This document shows, one piece after another, positions 52,743-62,748 of a stretch of DNA of 64,000 nt. The notes under the pieces were generated by a model. That model ran no database searches. It was not told the DNA's origin and worked only from the letters and a program-made list of their open reading frames with translations. The stretch's first letter is position 1; each line of letters opens with the position of its first letter. The DNA comes from Psychrobacter pygoscelis (GTDB taxonomy: Bacteria > Pseudomonadota > Gammaproteobacteria > Pseudomonadales > Moraxellaceae): positions 1,054,001-1,118,000 of the forward strand of contig NZ_RQRU01000001.1 in NCBI RefSeq assembly GCF_004335015.1, read 5' to 3'. Both the position numbers and the translations under genes were made by a program.

Positions 52743-54035
52743 TTAGCTACGGTAGCGAGCCGATCGAGCATGCGCCTCTAAGTCTTCACGCTGCGCTAAA
52801 ATATCTGCGGTCTGAGCCAAAGGCTTACTGCCTGACTCACTACAGTAAATAAGCGAAGATTTCTTTTGAAAATCATAAACACCTAAGGGTGATGAGAACC
52901 TTGCCGTACCTGAAGTTGGTAGCACATGGTTAGGACCAGCACAGTAGTCACCAATTGCCTCAGGGGTATGGCGTCCCATAAAGATTGCCCCTGCATGACG
53001 AATGTCATTTACCACACTATCAGGGTCATCCATAGACAACTCTAGATGCTCAGGAGCGACACGGTTGATCACTGCTATACCCTCACTACGGTCCTTGACT
53101 AATATAAGCGCACCGCGATTTTGCAGCGCTTGACGGGCAATGTCAGCCTTAGGCAATATTGCTAAAGCCTTTTCAATCTCGGCAGCGACAGCATCAAGCT
53201 GCGCCTGTGAAGTAGTGACAAATATAGCTTGAGCTACGCTATCATGCTCTGCTTGCGACAATAAATCCATCGCTAGCCAGTCGGCACGATCTGCCGCTTC
53301 GCCTTCAGCGTAGACCAACACCTCAGATGGACCAGCGATCATATCGATACCGACTTGACCAAATACCGCACGCTTGGCAGCGGCGACGTATTTATTGCCA
53401 GGACCGGTAACCTTATCCACTTGAGGAATACTTTGGGTGCCATAAGCCAATGCCGCTACAGCCTGAGCTCCGCCAATGGTAAAAACGCGATCGACTTTAG
53501 CGAGGTGGGCTGCGGCGAGGACCAGTGGGTTTAACTCACCTTTGGGCGCTGGCACAACCATAATGACTTCACGCACGCCAGCGACTTTAGCGGGAATAGC
53601 ATTCATCAAAACAGACGACGGATAAGAGGCCAAACCACCGGGAACATAGATACCAACTCTATCAAGCGGAGTGACTTTTTGGCCAAGACGATTGCCCAGC
53701 TCATCTGTATAGTCCCAAGTCTCTTGCACTTGACGTTTATGAAAATCTTCAACACGGGTAGCCGCTGTGGTTAGTGCTTCTTTGACATCGGTATCTAGCT
53801 CTGTAAAAGCTTTTGCTAGTGCTTCTTGGGTCAACTCTAGCTCTGCCATCGACTGGGCCGGATGCTGATCAAACTTTTGCGTCAGCGCTAGCACAGCCTC
53901 ATCACCACTGCTGCGAACTTGGGCGATAATATCATCAACAGTGGTGAGCAGGTCTTTATCATTGACGGTCTCAAAAGCGAGCAACTGGGCAAGTTGGCTA
54001 TCAAAATCGGCATCGGTGCTGGTTAGGGTGCGCAT
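52743..54035 (-). CDS. hisD: histidinol dehydrogenase
   Basis: HisD oxidises histidinol to histidine in two NAD+-dependent steps with bound zinc. The 430-aa protein contains the [12 protein letters not shown] segment, AGPSEVLV, the QAEHD motif (about residues 260-266) and the catalytic APEHLEL motif (Glu-His pair). A C-terminal HARSARYR completes the active-site lobe. hisG is upstream (253-bp gap) and hisC downstream; hisB, hisH, hisA, hisF and hisI are not in the window. Confidence 0.97.
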   Translation of the reverse strand: MRTLTSTDADFDSQLAQLLAFETVNDKDLLTTVDDIIAQVRSSGDEAVLALTQKFDQHPAQSMAELELTQEALAKAFTELDTDVKEALTTAATRVEDFHKRQVQETWDYTDELGNRLGQKVTPLDRVGIYVPGGLASYPSSVLMNAIPAKVAGVREVIMVVPAPKGELNPLVLAAAHLAKVDRVFTIGGAQAVAALAYGTQSIPQVDKVTGPGNKYVAAAKRAVFGQVGIDMIAGPSEVLVYAEGEAADRADWLAMDLLSQAEHDSVAQAIFVTTSQAQLDAVAAEIEKALAILPKADIARQALQNRGALILVKDRSEGIAVINRVAPEHLELSMDDPDSVVNDIRHAGAIFMGRHTPEAIGDYCAGPNHVLPTSGTARFSSPLGVYDFQKKSSLIYCSESGSKPLAQTADILAQREDLEAHARSARYRS

Positions 54036-54187
54036 GAAGTATCCTTTACAAGTGCTAGATGATGACTATGGTATAACTATAAATCGGCATTTTAATAACT
54101 AATTTAACTAGCAGCTAGCTAATTAGCAACTAAACCAGATCACTAAAATGACGCTTATATGGAATATAGGAGAGGATAAAACGACTG

Positions 54188-54235
54188 AAACCAGTGTATC
54201 ACGCAAGACTAAAATCTTATGCGACGCACTGGTTT
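54188..54235. repeat. long inverted repeat between hisG and hisD
   Basis: AAACCAGTG (54188-54196) pairs perfectly with CACTGGTTT (54227-54235). Inside, CGCAAGA and TCTTATGCG add pairs. It could be a terminator, an RNA processing site or a leader of hisD. Confidence 0.55.
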
Positions 54236-54288
54236 AAATTATCAATCATGGTGATAGATTTTATGCTTCAAGCGTGGTTGTACAATGT

Positions 54289-54969
54289 TTAGGTGCTACT
54301 CGACGCTATAGTCTCTTTGAAGCTTGCAAGTATCGGCTCAAGCAGCGCAAACTTACGCTTGTAGCTAACCTGATTGACGATAAGGCGTGATGACACGTCA
54401 CAAATATGCTCAAGTGGCTCAAGACCATTGGCACGTAGCGTATTACCCGTATCGACCACATCGACGATTAAATCACCAAGACCGACGAGCGGTGCAAGCT
54501 CCATTGAGCCATAAAGCTTAATTACATCGACCTGTTGACCTTGGCTGGCGAAGTAAGCGCGCGCAACGTTAACGTATTTGGTAGCGACGCGTAGTCGACG
54601 GCTGGGCAAGCTGGCCCCCTTAATACCTGCGGTCATTAGCTTGCATTGAGCTATCTGTAAATCCAGTAGTTCATAGACATGGCTAGCGCTATGCTCAAGC
54701 AGTACATCCTTTCCTGCTACCCCAAAATCAGCGGCACCATGCTCGACGTAGGTGGGCACGTCGCTGGCGCGCAGAATAAGTACGCGAACATCAGGATGCG
54801 AAGTCGGGAAGATGAGCTTACGCGAAGCTTCGACGTCCTCTAGCAATTCAATGCCAGCTGCTTTGAGCAGCGGTAAGGTCTCTTTTAAGATACGTCCCTT
54901 AGATAGGGCTAAAGTAAGGCCGTTGTACTCGCTATCAGCTTGGTTGAGCAGCTCATTAGATTGGATCAT
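54289..54969 (-). CDS. hisG: ATP phosphoribosyltransferase, short form
   Basis: HisG starts histidine synthesis by joining ATP and PRPP. At 226 aa it is the short form, which lacks the C-terminal regulatory domain of the roughly 300-aa form and needs HisZ as regulatory partner. The N-terminal [18 protein letters not shown] and [17 protein letters not shown] (PRPP-binding loop, about residues 165-181) are visible. No hisZ lies in the window. It follows murA by 152 bp on the same strand. Confidence 0.96.
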   Translation of the reverse strand: MIQSNELLNQADSEYNGLTLALSKGRILKETLPLLKAAGIELLEDVEASRKLIFPTSHPDVRVLILRASDVPTYVEHGAADFGVAGKDVLLEHSASHVYELLDLQIAQCKLMTAGIKGASLPSRRLRVATKYVNVARAYFASQGQQVDVIKLYGSMELAPLVGLGDLIVDVVDTGNTLRANGLEPLEHICDVSSRLIVNQVSYKRKFALLEPILASFKETIASSST

Positions 54970-55121
54970 AGTAAGGTCTATTATTTTATTTTGTTAGTAA
55001 GTGGTATTCGCTTGAGGTAGATTAGCGCCCACCTCAACGCGACGATATATAAATATAGTAGCGAATCGCAGGGCCGGCTGCATCCGCTCACACCTTTAGT
55101 TTTACTATTTAATGGTCGCTA

Positions 55122-56390
55122 TTAATCTTTGCTATTAATGCGCTCGATATTGACACCTAAACCACGCAGCTTACTTTCAACATCTTCATAGCCACGGTCA
55201 ATGTGGTAGATACGGTCAATAAGGCTTTCGCCCTCAGCCGCCGCCGCTGCCATTACTAGTGACATAGAAGCTCTAAGGTCGGTCGCCATCACTGGCGCAG
55301 CGGTAAACTTCTCGACGCCTTTGATAATCGCCGTGTGACCATCCACCTTGATATTGGCACCAAGGCGCTTTAGCTCTGGGACGTGCATATAGCGATTTTC
55401 AAAGATATTTTCGATAATAGTGCTAGTACCATTTGCCAAGCAGCAAATCGCCATAAGCTGGGCTTGCATATCAGTAGGAAACCCTGGGTGTGGCTGGGTG
55501 CGGATATCGACAGGCTGCGGGCGACCGGTAATCTGCGCGCGAATCCAATCATCCCCAGTCGTAACGGTAGCGCCCATCGCTTGGAACTTCTTAAGTACCG
55601 GCTGCAATAAGGCAGGGTCTGTCTTTTTGGTGAGGACATCACCACTGGTCATCAGTGCGCCAGCAAGATAAGAGCCCGTCTCAATGCGATCAGGAACGAC
55701 AGAATACTCACAGCCGTGCAGCTCATCAACCCCTTCAATAACGAGATTGGCCGTACCGATGCCTTTGATCTTAGCGCCCATCTTGACCAGCATATTGGCA
55801 AGGTCAACGACTTCTGGCTCACGCGCGCAGTTCTCCAGCCTAGTAGTACCTTTGGCCAAAGCCGCGGCCATAATGACATTTTCGGTACCACCAACGGTAA
55901 CCATATCAAAACTAAACTCACAGCCGATAAGCTTACCGCCTTTAGGCGCGCGAGCTTTTACGTAGCCATTTTCGACAATAATCTCAGCGCCCATCGCTTC
56001 AAAGGCCTTAAGATGCTGATCTACAGGACGTGAGCCAATCGCACAGCCACCTGGCAATGAGACTTCAGCCTCACCGAAGCGTGCTAGCAAAGGCCCTAGT
56101 ACCAAAATAGAGGCGCGCATGGTCTTGACCAAGTCATAGGGGGCATAGAAGCTGTCAATAGTTTTGGTATTACAAGTGACGGTATCGCCTTCTTTACTAA
56201 TGACGATGCCCATGCCTGATATAAGCTTGATTAGGGTACGAACGTCTTGTAAAGAGGGCACATTATGTAATGTGGTTGGCGTCTTAGCCAATATCATGGC
56301 AGCGAGTAATGGCAAAGCGGCATTTTTGGCGCCAGAGATGGTGACTTCACCCGCAATGCGGCTTTCACCAGTAATTAAAAATTGTTCCAT
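55122..56390 (-). CDS. murA: UDP-N-acetylglucosamine 1-carboxyvinyltransferase
   Basis: MurA transfers enolpyruvate from PEP to UDP-GlcNAc, the first committed step of peptidoglycan synthesis. The 422-aa protein has Lys22-Asn23 ([10 protein letters not shown]), and the fosfomycin target Cys116 lies in [13 protein letters not shown]. The catalytic Cys is intact, so no intrinsic resistance of the Asp-substituted kind is indicated. ibaG is upstream (101 bp), an arrangement also seen in E. coli. Confidence 0.98.
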   Translation of the reverse strand: MEQFLITGESRIAGEVTISGAKNAALPLLAAMILAKTPTTLHNVPSLQDVRTLIKLISGMGIVISKEGDTVTCNTKTIDSFYAPYDLVKTMRASILVLGPLLARFGEAEVSLPGGCAIGSRPVDQHLKAFEAMGAEIIVENGYVKARAPKGGKLIGCEFSFDMVTVGGTENVIMAAALAKGTTRLENCAREPEVVDLANMLVKMGAKIKGIGTANLVIEGVDELHGCEYSVVPDRIETGSYLAGALMTSGDVLTKKTDPALLQPVLKKFQAMGATVTTGDDWIRAQITGRPQPVDIRTQPHPGFPTDMQAQLMAICCLANGTSTIIENIFENRYMHVPELKRLGANIKVDGHTAIIKGVEKFTAAPVMATDLRASMSLVMAAAAAEGESLIDRIYHIDRGYEDVESKLRGLGVNIERINSKD

Positions 56391-56491
56391 AGGGGGTATC
56401 CAAAGGCTAACTGAGGTTTAGACTGAGCAGCAAGATCAAGTGCTGCTCAATATTACTAGGTGGGGCGATGCTAAGCTGAGGCGGTTCATTA

Positions 56492-56743
56492 TTAGCCAGC
56501 TTGCTGTGCCTCCCACTCCGCTGGTGTCAGCGCTTGAATATTTAAGGCGTGGATGTCACCGCTAGCAATCTTTTCATTAACTAGCGCATAAATGGCCTGC
56601 TGACGCTGTACGCTGCGTTTGCCTTCAAAGCTGGCATCTACAACGCGAACGTCAAATTTGTTACCTTGGTTAGCAGCTTGAATAAAGGCTTTTGGAAAGT
56701 GTGGCTTAAGAAAGGCGATTAAATCGTCAGCGTTCATACTCAT
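56492..56743 (-). CDS. ibaG: BolA/IbaG family protein
   Basis: The 83-aa protein has the BolA fold pattern: VRVVDASFEGKRSVQRQQAIYALVNEKI, with a conserved helix and the C-terminal strand HALNIQALTPAEW. IbaG proteins partner with monothiol glutaredoxins in iron-sulfur trafficking. The position directly upstream of murA is conserved with E. coli, which favours ibaG over bolA itself. Confidence 0.88.
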   Translation of the reverse strand: MSMNADDLIAFLKPHFPKAFIQAANQGNKFDVRVVDASFEGKRSVQRQQAIYALVNEKIASGDIHALNIQALTPAEWEAQQAG

Positions 56744-57134
56744 GGGGGTTACCTGTGATAATTAGCAATTTGCTATGTAATAAATCCTAGCGTTAAAAAA
56801 CGCTAGGGCTTGTCCTTAATTAGCTTATGAAACTTAAAATGAGATAGATTTTGTCAATCAAAGGAAATCTTGTAGAGAATATGAACATATTGTCTAGAAA
56901 TTTGCAAATATTGGCTCAGTTAATAAAAGCTATCGCCATTTTAAGTCCATTAAACGTTAGTTTTGGTAAAGCAGGACAGGCCCTAATAATACTGATAAAA
57001 CTTCAGTAGCTAGAAGTCATTTCATGAAAAATAAGTTTAATAGGGAGTAATTATACCAAGACTTAGGCCAGCCGTCTTGTGAAGCTTAACGGATCGACTT
57101 TAACAACAGGTCTATCAGCTGATTTAGAGCAAAT
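56744..57134. other. 391-bp spacer with hairpin before ibaG
   Basis: CCTAGCGTT (56786-56794) and AACGCTAGG (56799-56807) form a perfect nine-base stem with a four-base loop, 43 bp upstream of ibaG. The minus-strand 3' flank is ATTTATTAC, so it may terminate transcription from the esterase gene or act as a leader. No ORF is visible. Confidence 0.55.
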
Positions 57135-58130
57135 TTACTTTAAGGCCTTAGTTAAATAGCTAAGTACTTGCTCTCGTACATCATTAAGGCCACGGAGCGG
57201 CGTCGCCATAGCACCAATACTGGTCGCGTGATTGGCATTTTTAATGATGCCTGTCGTCACCTTGGCGTTAGCAGCTTTCAATGCGGCGACCATTTTTTTG
57301 CTATTCATATCATGGACAATGTCATCGTTTTCGGCGGTCAATAATAAATACTCAGGCTGAGCGCCTTTGATTAAATTATCCGGCATGATGCTCTCGGGCT
57401 GGCCGTCTTTTGGAAAAGCAGCTCGGCTGTCATACTTACGAAAGTCATAACTATAAGGACCTGCAATACCAACGACCACTTTGACATCGGTCGGCTTCAA
57501 GCCAAAGGGCGCTAAGAAATCACTATTGGAGACAGCAGCGACTGCATTAAAAGCCCCTGCTGACTGCCCGACAACGGCCATCAGCTCGGGACTGGCATAG
57601 AATTTATCAGCGTTTTTGTAAGTCCATGCAATCGCTTGCGCCGTATCTTCTACAAAGGCGGGATAAACAAAGTCAGGTGCTTTTCGGTAGTTAATCACCG
57701 CAGTGACATAACCAGCTTGTGCGAAGCTCTGACCTACAAAAGCATACTGGTCTTTATTACCACTCTCCCACGATCCGCCATGAACAAATACCACCAGTGG
57801 ATACCGCTCATCGATAGTCTTGCCCTTACGGATCGCATGAGCAAGCGCCTTAGGATAGTAGATATCGAGATTCTGTAACGCGCCAGTGCCATAGCTGATG
57901 TTTTTTGAGACACCCACGCCGCCATCCGGTGTTATAGCATTAACCAAGTCCAACGAAGATATAGCAAAAGCCTGCCGACTAAAAAGCAAAGCTGCTATAA
58001 CTCCTGCTGCAACTACAGCAGGCAACGCCAATCCGCTATCCGTAGGACGCAGATATTTAGGCCGCTTATTACTGGCGAGCTGCTGAATGACCTTAATAAT
58101 TCGCGTATTCACTTCCATGTTGTGACCCAT
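57135..58130 (-). CDS. alpha/beta-hydrolase, esterase-like
   Basis: The 331-aa protein has the HGGSW oxyanion motif (about residues 116-120) and a nucleophile elbow GQSAG (about 193-197). A catalytic Asp (NDDIVHD) and His (NANHA) follow in the right order, matching BD-FAE/carboxylesterase-type hydrolases. A hydrophobic segment (about 30-55, PAVVAAGVIAALLF) suggests a membrane anchor or signal peptide. Two in-frame Met codons (58130 and 58118) compete for the start. The natural substrate cannot be read from the sequence. Confidence 0.8.
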   Translation of the reverse strand: MGHNMEVNTRIIKVIQQLASNKRPKYLRPTDSGLALPAVVAAGVIAALLFSRQAFAISSLDLVNAITPDGGVGVSKNISYGTGALQNLDIYYPKALAHAIRKGKTIDERYPLVVFVHGGSWESGNKDQYAFVGQSFAQAGYVTAVINYRKAPDFVYPAFVEDTAQAIAWTYKNADKFYASPELMAVVGQSAGAFNAVAAVSNSDFLAPFGLKPTDVKVVVGIAGPYSYDFRKYDSRAAFPKDGQPESIMPDNLIKGAQPEYLLLTAENDDIVHDMNSKKMVAALKAANAKVTTGIIKNANHATSIGAMATPLRGLNDVREQVLSYLTKALK

Positions 58131-58282
58131 TCTCTACGGTGATTAAGGAGTAGCTTTACCCCTCCTGATACTCAAAGGGAGCAGCAGCCAATCACCTAAG
58201 CTACTGAGAGACCAAAGCCATTACCGCGCTATCTTTAATCCCTTATTACTGAACCACTGAACACTAAATCTTAGCTGGTCGC

Positions 58283-59287
58283 TTAATTGATGACTTGGTC
58301 GCGGTACAGGTCAATATAAGGACTGGTCCCTGGTGGCACATCAACAGCACTACTGCTGCTTGAGTTACGCACGCCTGAATTGACAGGTACAGGATTAACA
58401 GGTACTGGGTTAATAGGCGCTGACGAATAGTTCACTGCGGCAGGCTGCTCGCTCGGCGTACCACCATGATTAAGCACTTGGCTATGTTGTGCCTGATTGC
58501 CCGCATCCGTATTTGGAGTATCAATGGTCGGTGCCTCAAGATTGCTTTCATGCATAACGTCTTGATCGGTTAATACCTGCCCATTATCGTTGAGCAGTGT
58601 CGTCAGCAGCACCAACTCAGTAATACCGACCGTCTGATTAGCAATATCGATAAGATGACTTTGCTGAGTCGGGGTCATTCGGCCCATAATATATAGCACA
58701 CCATTGTCAGTCACTGCCTTGACCTGAGAGGATTTTACCCCATTACTGGCCAATACTTTGGCCATAAACTTAGAGGTAATATAGCCATCTTGTAGCGTTG
58801 AGCTATATCCACGATTGGGGGCTACCTTTAGCTCGTCATAGACCTGCCGAACATCAGGCATAGAGCTTACAATCGCTGCAACTTGCGATTTAAGTGCTTC
58901 AGTGGGGACCTCGCCTGTCAATAGGACGTCGCTATAGAAGCTATCGACACTAAGGCGGCTGGTCTCGGATAGATTTGGGTCTAATGCCTTAATGTTGACA
59001 CTGGCCGTATGCTCAATACTGCGGTCTAACAAGCGCTGCGATATAGTGCGCTCTGTGACAGGGACGCCATAATTGGTCGGATAGCTTGGCTGATTCGATT
59101 GTGTGGTTGCGGGCGTCTGTCCGACGGGCAACGATGCACAGCTTGTCAGCAATACGCTAGCCAACAACCCGGCCATAGCTGAGCCATAAAATGGCAAATT
59201 TAGTGACTTATTTTGCTCAATAAGCTTATTTAGCTTAATCTGCTGTAATAATGTGACTGGTATATTTAGCGATGGCTTCTTTAACAT
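58283..59287 (-). CDS. BON-domain lipoprotein, DolP-like
   Basis: From the ATG at 59285-59287 (334 aa) the protein has a lipobox LTSC with Cys50. Two BON domains follow (about residues 90-150 and 160-225), containing SFYSDVLLTGEVPTE and NGVLYIMGRMTPTQQ. DolP-type proteins (E. coli YraP) sit on the inner face of the outer membrane and support barrier function. The gene neighbours yraN and rsmI, as yraP does in E. coli. The C-terminal 100 residues are Asn/Pro/Ser-rich, with an NPVPV repeat. AGGGTGA supports this start; a Met 20 codons upstream lacks one. Confidence 0.82.
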   Translation of the reverse strand: MLKKPSLNIPVTLLQQIKLNKLIEQNKSLNLPFYGSAMAGLLASVLLTSCASLPVGQTPATTQSNQPSYPTNYGVPVTERTISQRLLDRSIEHTASVNIKALDPNLSETSRLSVDSFYSDVLLTGEVPTEALKSQVAAIVSSMPDVRQVYDELKVAPNRGYSSTLQDGYITSKFMAKVLASNGVKSSQVKAVTDNGVLYIMGRMTPTQQSHLIDIANQTVGITELVLLTTLLNDNGQVLTDQDVMHESNLEAPTIDTPNTDAGNQAQHSQVLNHGGTPSEQPAAVNYSSAPINPVPVNPVPVNSGVRNSSSSSAVDVPPGTSPYIDLYRDQVIN

Positions 59288-59347
59288 GGTCACCCTACTC
59301 TTGATAGATTGGCAATTGATCGATAAGTTTGCGATTGTAGCGGCCAA

Positions 59348-59847
59348 CTCAAAAAATTAACCCTAACGTTGTAACACATGCCTCTTAATCAATGTCTCTT
59401 AACTACAGTCAATTCTAAATAACATAGCGTCATTGTCTTATGCTGCAAAGCTGCTACAAATTCTTCTAGCTTGCTACGGGTACGCCGATAGAGGCTGCCA
59501 AAAATCATCCCAGTACCGCTGCATCGTCGTTTATAAAGAACTTACTGTTTGGCTATTATGAAGATGGCATTAGCATTAAGCCTATCATAGCGAGAAAATG
59601 TCTCTACTGATAGTCTATAATCAGTCCAATTTAGATGTGCCACAAAGTCGTTGGGATGAATTTGCGCCCACCTCAGTTATATCACGATGTCTAGCCCGTC
59701 AAGTTGTACCAACTACTGTTTGGCGTGCCAGTTTTAACTAGGAGTGACTATACACTGCACACTGCGGCTTGCGTGTATAAATAGTCGCCAATGATCATGG
59801 TATAAAACTATCATGGTGACACAAGCAAGCTTAATAAGATAAAGGCC
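59348..59847. other. 500-bp spacer between dolP-like gene and yraN
   Basis: It contains a 14-bp tandem duplication (59378-59405). I checked for an RNase P RNA because that gene neighbours rsmI/yraN-type loci in some bacteria, but found none of its conserved blocks. No ORF is credible. Confidence 0.45.
59378..59405. repeat. 14-bp tandem duplication
   Basis: ATGCCTCTTAATCA (59378-59391) is followed by ATGTCTCTTAACTA (59392-59405), agreeing at 11 of 14 bases. Confidence 0.6.
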
Positions 59848-60255
59848 TTATGACCATGCCGACGCTAGAAATGCTCCCGCTAGCCAGTCCGGTGGCGACT
59901 GCTCATCACAGAAGGCCACCACGTCAAATCGACATTCACAAGTGGCAAACTTTGGGTGCTGCCGCAAGAAGTGACTGGCAGCTTTGATAATCTTGCGCTG
60001 CTTGCTCAGTGTCACACTGGTAAAAGCATCGCCAAAGTTGCCTTGTTTGCGCTGGCGAACCTCGACGAATACTAGCGTATCCCAACTATCCCCAGAGTCT
60101 AGCATGACCAAGTCCAACTCGCCCACTCTAGCCGCTAGCCAGTTTTGCGCGATTAAAGTAAGCCCTTGTAGTTGCAGATATTCTAGGGCTAACTGCTCAA
60201 ATCGGCTACCTTGGCGCTGCTTAGGTGAGGTCAAGCTCAGCGAATCTTGGGTCAT
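59848..60255 (-). CDS. yraN: YraN family (UPF0102) endonuclease-like protein
   Basis: The 135-aa protein carries the YraN/UPF0102 pattern: RFEQLALEYLQLQGLTLIAQNW, GELDLVMLDS, and LVFVEVRQRKQGNFGDAFTSV. Asp53 and Glu70 with the x-R-x motif correspond to restriction-endonuclease-like (PD-(D/E)xK) positions. The cellular role is not established. It is divergent from rsmI. Confidence 0.92.
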   Translation of the reverse strand: MTQDSLSLTSPKQRQGSRFEQLALEYLQLQGLTLIAQNWLAARVGELDLVMLDSGDSWDTLVFVEVRQRKQGNFGDAFTSVTLSKQRKIIKAASHFLRQHPKFATCECRFDVVAFCDEQSPPDWLAGAFLASAWS

Positions 60256-60580
60256 AATAGTTTTGCCTATAATGCTTGCCTATGATGAGTGCTATTAAAG
60301 AGTATTGGCAGTGATAAGCCATGCTACTTACGATTTATATCTAATCATTGTTTATATCTGAGAAATCGCTATTATTTAATGGGAAAGCATTGCAGGCATA
60401 CTAATTATTATAATGACTATCTTTTATTACTCAATCTGATGGTTATCTTTTATAATAAGCACTTAATGGCCCTTAACACGCCCGCTAGTAAAGAATCATC
60501 ACCGAATTATTCTAGCACATCATGATACACTAGCTTGTTACGTCATTTAGCCACTCATTCCAATCGTTATTGAGGCCCTC
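60256..60580. other. 325-bp divergent yraN-rsmI spacer
   Basis: The region is AT-rich and presumably holds promoters in both directions. A 78-codon plus-strand frame overlaps it, but its composition and lack of a ribosome binding site argue against coding. No terminator or repeat is evident. Confidence 0.4.
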
Positions 60581-61426
60581 ATGTCCATCCCTGCCTGCTT
60601 ATATGTCATCGCCACCCCTATTGGCAATCTTGATGACATGACGCCCCGTGCTATCAATACTCTAAAAGCAGTCGATATTATCGCCTGTGAGGACACTAGA
60701 ACCTCAGGTAAATTACTAAACCACTTTAATATTGATACTAAAACTTGGGCCTATCACGAGCACAATAGCGAAGTGCAAACCCCTAAAATTATCGAAATGA
60801 TTGAAAATGGTCACCCTATAGCGTTGATCAGCGATGCCGGTACTCCGCTAGTGAGCGACCCTGGCTTTCAGCTGGTGCAAGCCGCCCATCAGTCAGGGGT
60901 CACCGTCATACCTGTCGCTGGTGTAAGCGCCGTTATCGCAGCTTTATCTGTCGCGGGATTGCCCTCAGATCGATTTAGCTTTTTGGGGTTTTTACCTGCA
61001 AAAACGCATGGCCGACAAAAGCAGCTTGAAGACTTAAAATCGCGATTAGAAACTTTAATATTCTATGAAGCCCCGCACCGTATTGCCGCTTGCCTAGCCG
61101 ATATGAGCGCAATCTTTGGCGCAGATCGTCCCGTTACTTATTGCCGCGAGCTGACTAAAACCTTTGAGACCGTGCGAAAGACCACCTTAGGTGAGCTTTA
61201 TGATTTTGTACAAAGCGATCCTAATCAGCAAAAAGGCGAGATTGTGTTGGTCGTTGGCGGAAATTTGCAATCTGATTATGATGATTTAGAGCAACACGAT
61301 GGCCTACTATTGCGCCTATTAGAGGACTTGTCGGTCAAAAAAGCAGCGGCTCTGGCCTCAGATATTACCGGTGTTAAGAAAAACGCCTTATATCAGCGCC
61401 TATTGACACTACAAGAGCAGCTTTAA
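60581..61426 (+). CDS. rsmI: 16S rRNA (cytidine(1402)-2'-O)-methyltransferase
   Basis: RsmI methylates the 2'-O of C1402 in 16S rRNA using S-adenosylmethionine. The 281-aa protein shows the family start LYVIATPIGNLDDMTPRA, then CEDTRTSGKLL (about residues 36-46), ALISDAGTPLVSDPGF (about 80-95), and GVSAVIAALSVAGLPSDRF. The length is typical. Confidence 0.96.
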   Translation: MSIPACLYVIATPIGNLDDMTPRAINTLKAVDIIACEDTRTSGKLLNHFNIDTKTWAYHEHNSEVQTPKIIEMIENGHPIALISDAGTPLVSDPGFQLVQAAHQSGVTVIPVAGVSAVIAALSVAGLPSDRFSFLGFLPAKTHGRQKQLEDLKSRLETLIFYEAPHRIAACLADMSAIFGADRPVTYCRELTKTFETVRKTTLGELYDFVQSDPNQQKGEIVLVVGGNLQSDYDDLEQHDGLLLRLLEDLSVKKAAALASDITGVKKNALYQRLLTLQEQL

Positions 61427-61617
61427 CAGTCAATAACAACCACTATTAACAGCTTATAATAAACTGATTATAAATTGCGTTATAGAATTAAAATCTTGAA
61501 TAAAAAGATAGTGAGAGGTTAATACCTTAGTTGCTATTTTTGTGATAGATTTTGCCTAAAATAACTTTTTATTAGCCTACACTACGATTAATTATAGATT
61601 TAATTTGGAGCAACCGC

Positions 61618-62631
61618 ATGTATGACGTTATGGCCATTGGCAATGCCTTAGTCGATCACGAGTATCTACTTTCAGAAACACACCTGAGTCAAACAGGTCT
61701 TGAAAAAGGCAATATGTCACTGGCCAGTCTAGAGGAGCAACAGACCCTATTAGACTATCTAAGTAGCGCTGAAATTGAACCTTCAAAGCTCGCTGGGGGC
61801 GGCTCGGCAGCCAATGCGATGTTTACCTTTGCCAGTCTTGGCGGTAAGGCTTTTTATGCCTGCCGAGTGGGCGATGATGAACAAGGTCATTTTTATCTAC
61901 AAGACTTGCACAAGTCTGGTGTGGCTACCTCCAAGCAATCTATCCATACAGGCGGCGTCACTGGCTCATGTGTAGTGGCCATCACCCCCGACGCTGAGCG
62001 TACGATGCAGACCTACCTAGGCACCTCAAGCGATATCTGTGAAGAGAACATTAACCTTGAGGCCTTAAGCCAAACGAGCTGGCTGTATTTAGAAGGCTAT
62101 CTCGCCATGTCAGAGAACCTACAGCCTGCGGTTACCAAGCTACGTCAACAAGCCGGTATTCACAATGTCAATATTGCTTTAAGCTTTGCAGACCCTGCTG
62201 TCGTTAAGTTTGCCAAAGAAGGTCTGCTAAATATGATTGGCAATGGCGTGGCAGTGATATTCTGTAATAGTGAAGAGGCAAAATTATTCACTGGCAAAAA
62301 ACAGCTTAAAGCAGCAGCACGCGCCCTGACTGAGTTTTGCCAAACCGCAGTCGTTACCGATGGGGCGAATGGTGCGGTTATTGCTAACCAGCATGAAGGC
62401 AGTATTGAGATTCATGAGGTAACCACCCCCAAGGTTATTGATGTCATTGATACCAATGGTGCTGGTGATAACTACTCTGGTGCTTTTTTATATGCTTTAG
62501 CTCAGCACTACACCTTACCTGAGTGTGGCCGACTTGCCAGTGAAGTGGCCAGTCAGGTAATTCAGCAGATGGGCCCTCGCCTTGAAGCGCGGCAGTATCA
62601 AGACATATCTCGCCGAGTTTTGGCCGGATAA
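61618..62631 (+). CDS. PfkB-family carbohydrate/adenosine kinase
   Basis: The 337-aa protein begins MYDVMAIGNALVDHEYLLSE, as in adenosine kinase and ribokinase relatives. It has the N-terminal GGGSAANAM substrate motif (about residues 60-68) and the C-terminal signature DTNGAGDNYSGAF (about 278-290) containing the catalytic Asp. It likely phosphorylates adenosine or a related sugar or nucleoside. The ATG is preceded by TTTGGAGCAAC. It lies 191 bp downstream of rsmI on the same strand; sequence alone does not settle adenosine versus sugar. Confidence 0.85.
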   Translation: MYDVMAIGNALVDHEYLLSETHLSQTGLEKGNMSLASLEEQQTLLDYLSSAEIEPSKLAGGGSAANAMFTFASLGGKAFYACRVGDDEQGHFYLQDLHKSGVATSKQSIHTGGVTGSCVVAITPDAERTMQTYLGTSSDICEENINLEALSQTSWLYLEGYLAMSENLQPAVTKLRQQAGIHNVNIALSFADPAVVKFAKEGLLNMIGNGVAVIFCNSEEAKLFTGKKQLKAAARALTEFCQTAVVTDGANGAVIANQHEGSIEIHEVTTPKVIDVIDTNGAGDNYSGAFLYALAQHYTLPECGRLASEVASQVIQQMGPRLEARQYQDISRRVLAG

Positions 62632-62748
62632 TAAACGCGGCACAAGTGCCGATAGACTAAGATATGCAAGTGCCTAAGCATCTACTAACCGATCAAAAAA
62701 TAGATCGATAAATGGAGTAATAGGCCGCATCCCTACTGAGGATAAACT

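Noticed and set aside
59460..59847. possible RNase P RNA gene
   Set aside because: Searched by eye on both strands for its conserved blocks; none found.
60289..60525. 78-codon plus-strand frame before rsmI
   Set aside because: AT-rich spacer, no ribosome binding site, Tyr/Asn/Leu-heavy composition; more likely non-coding.
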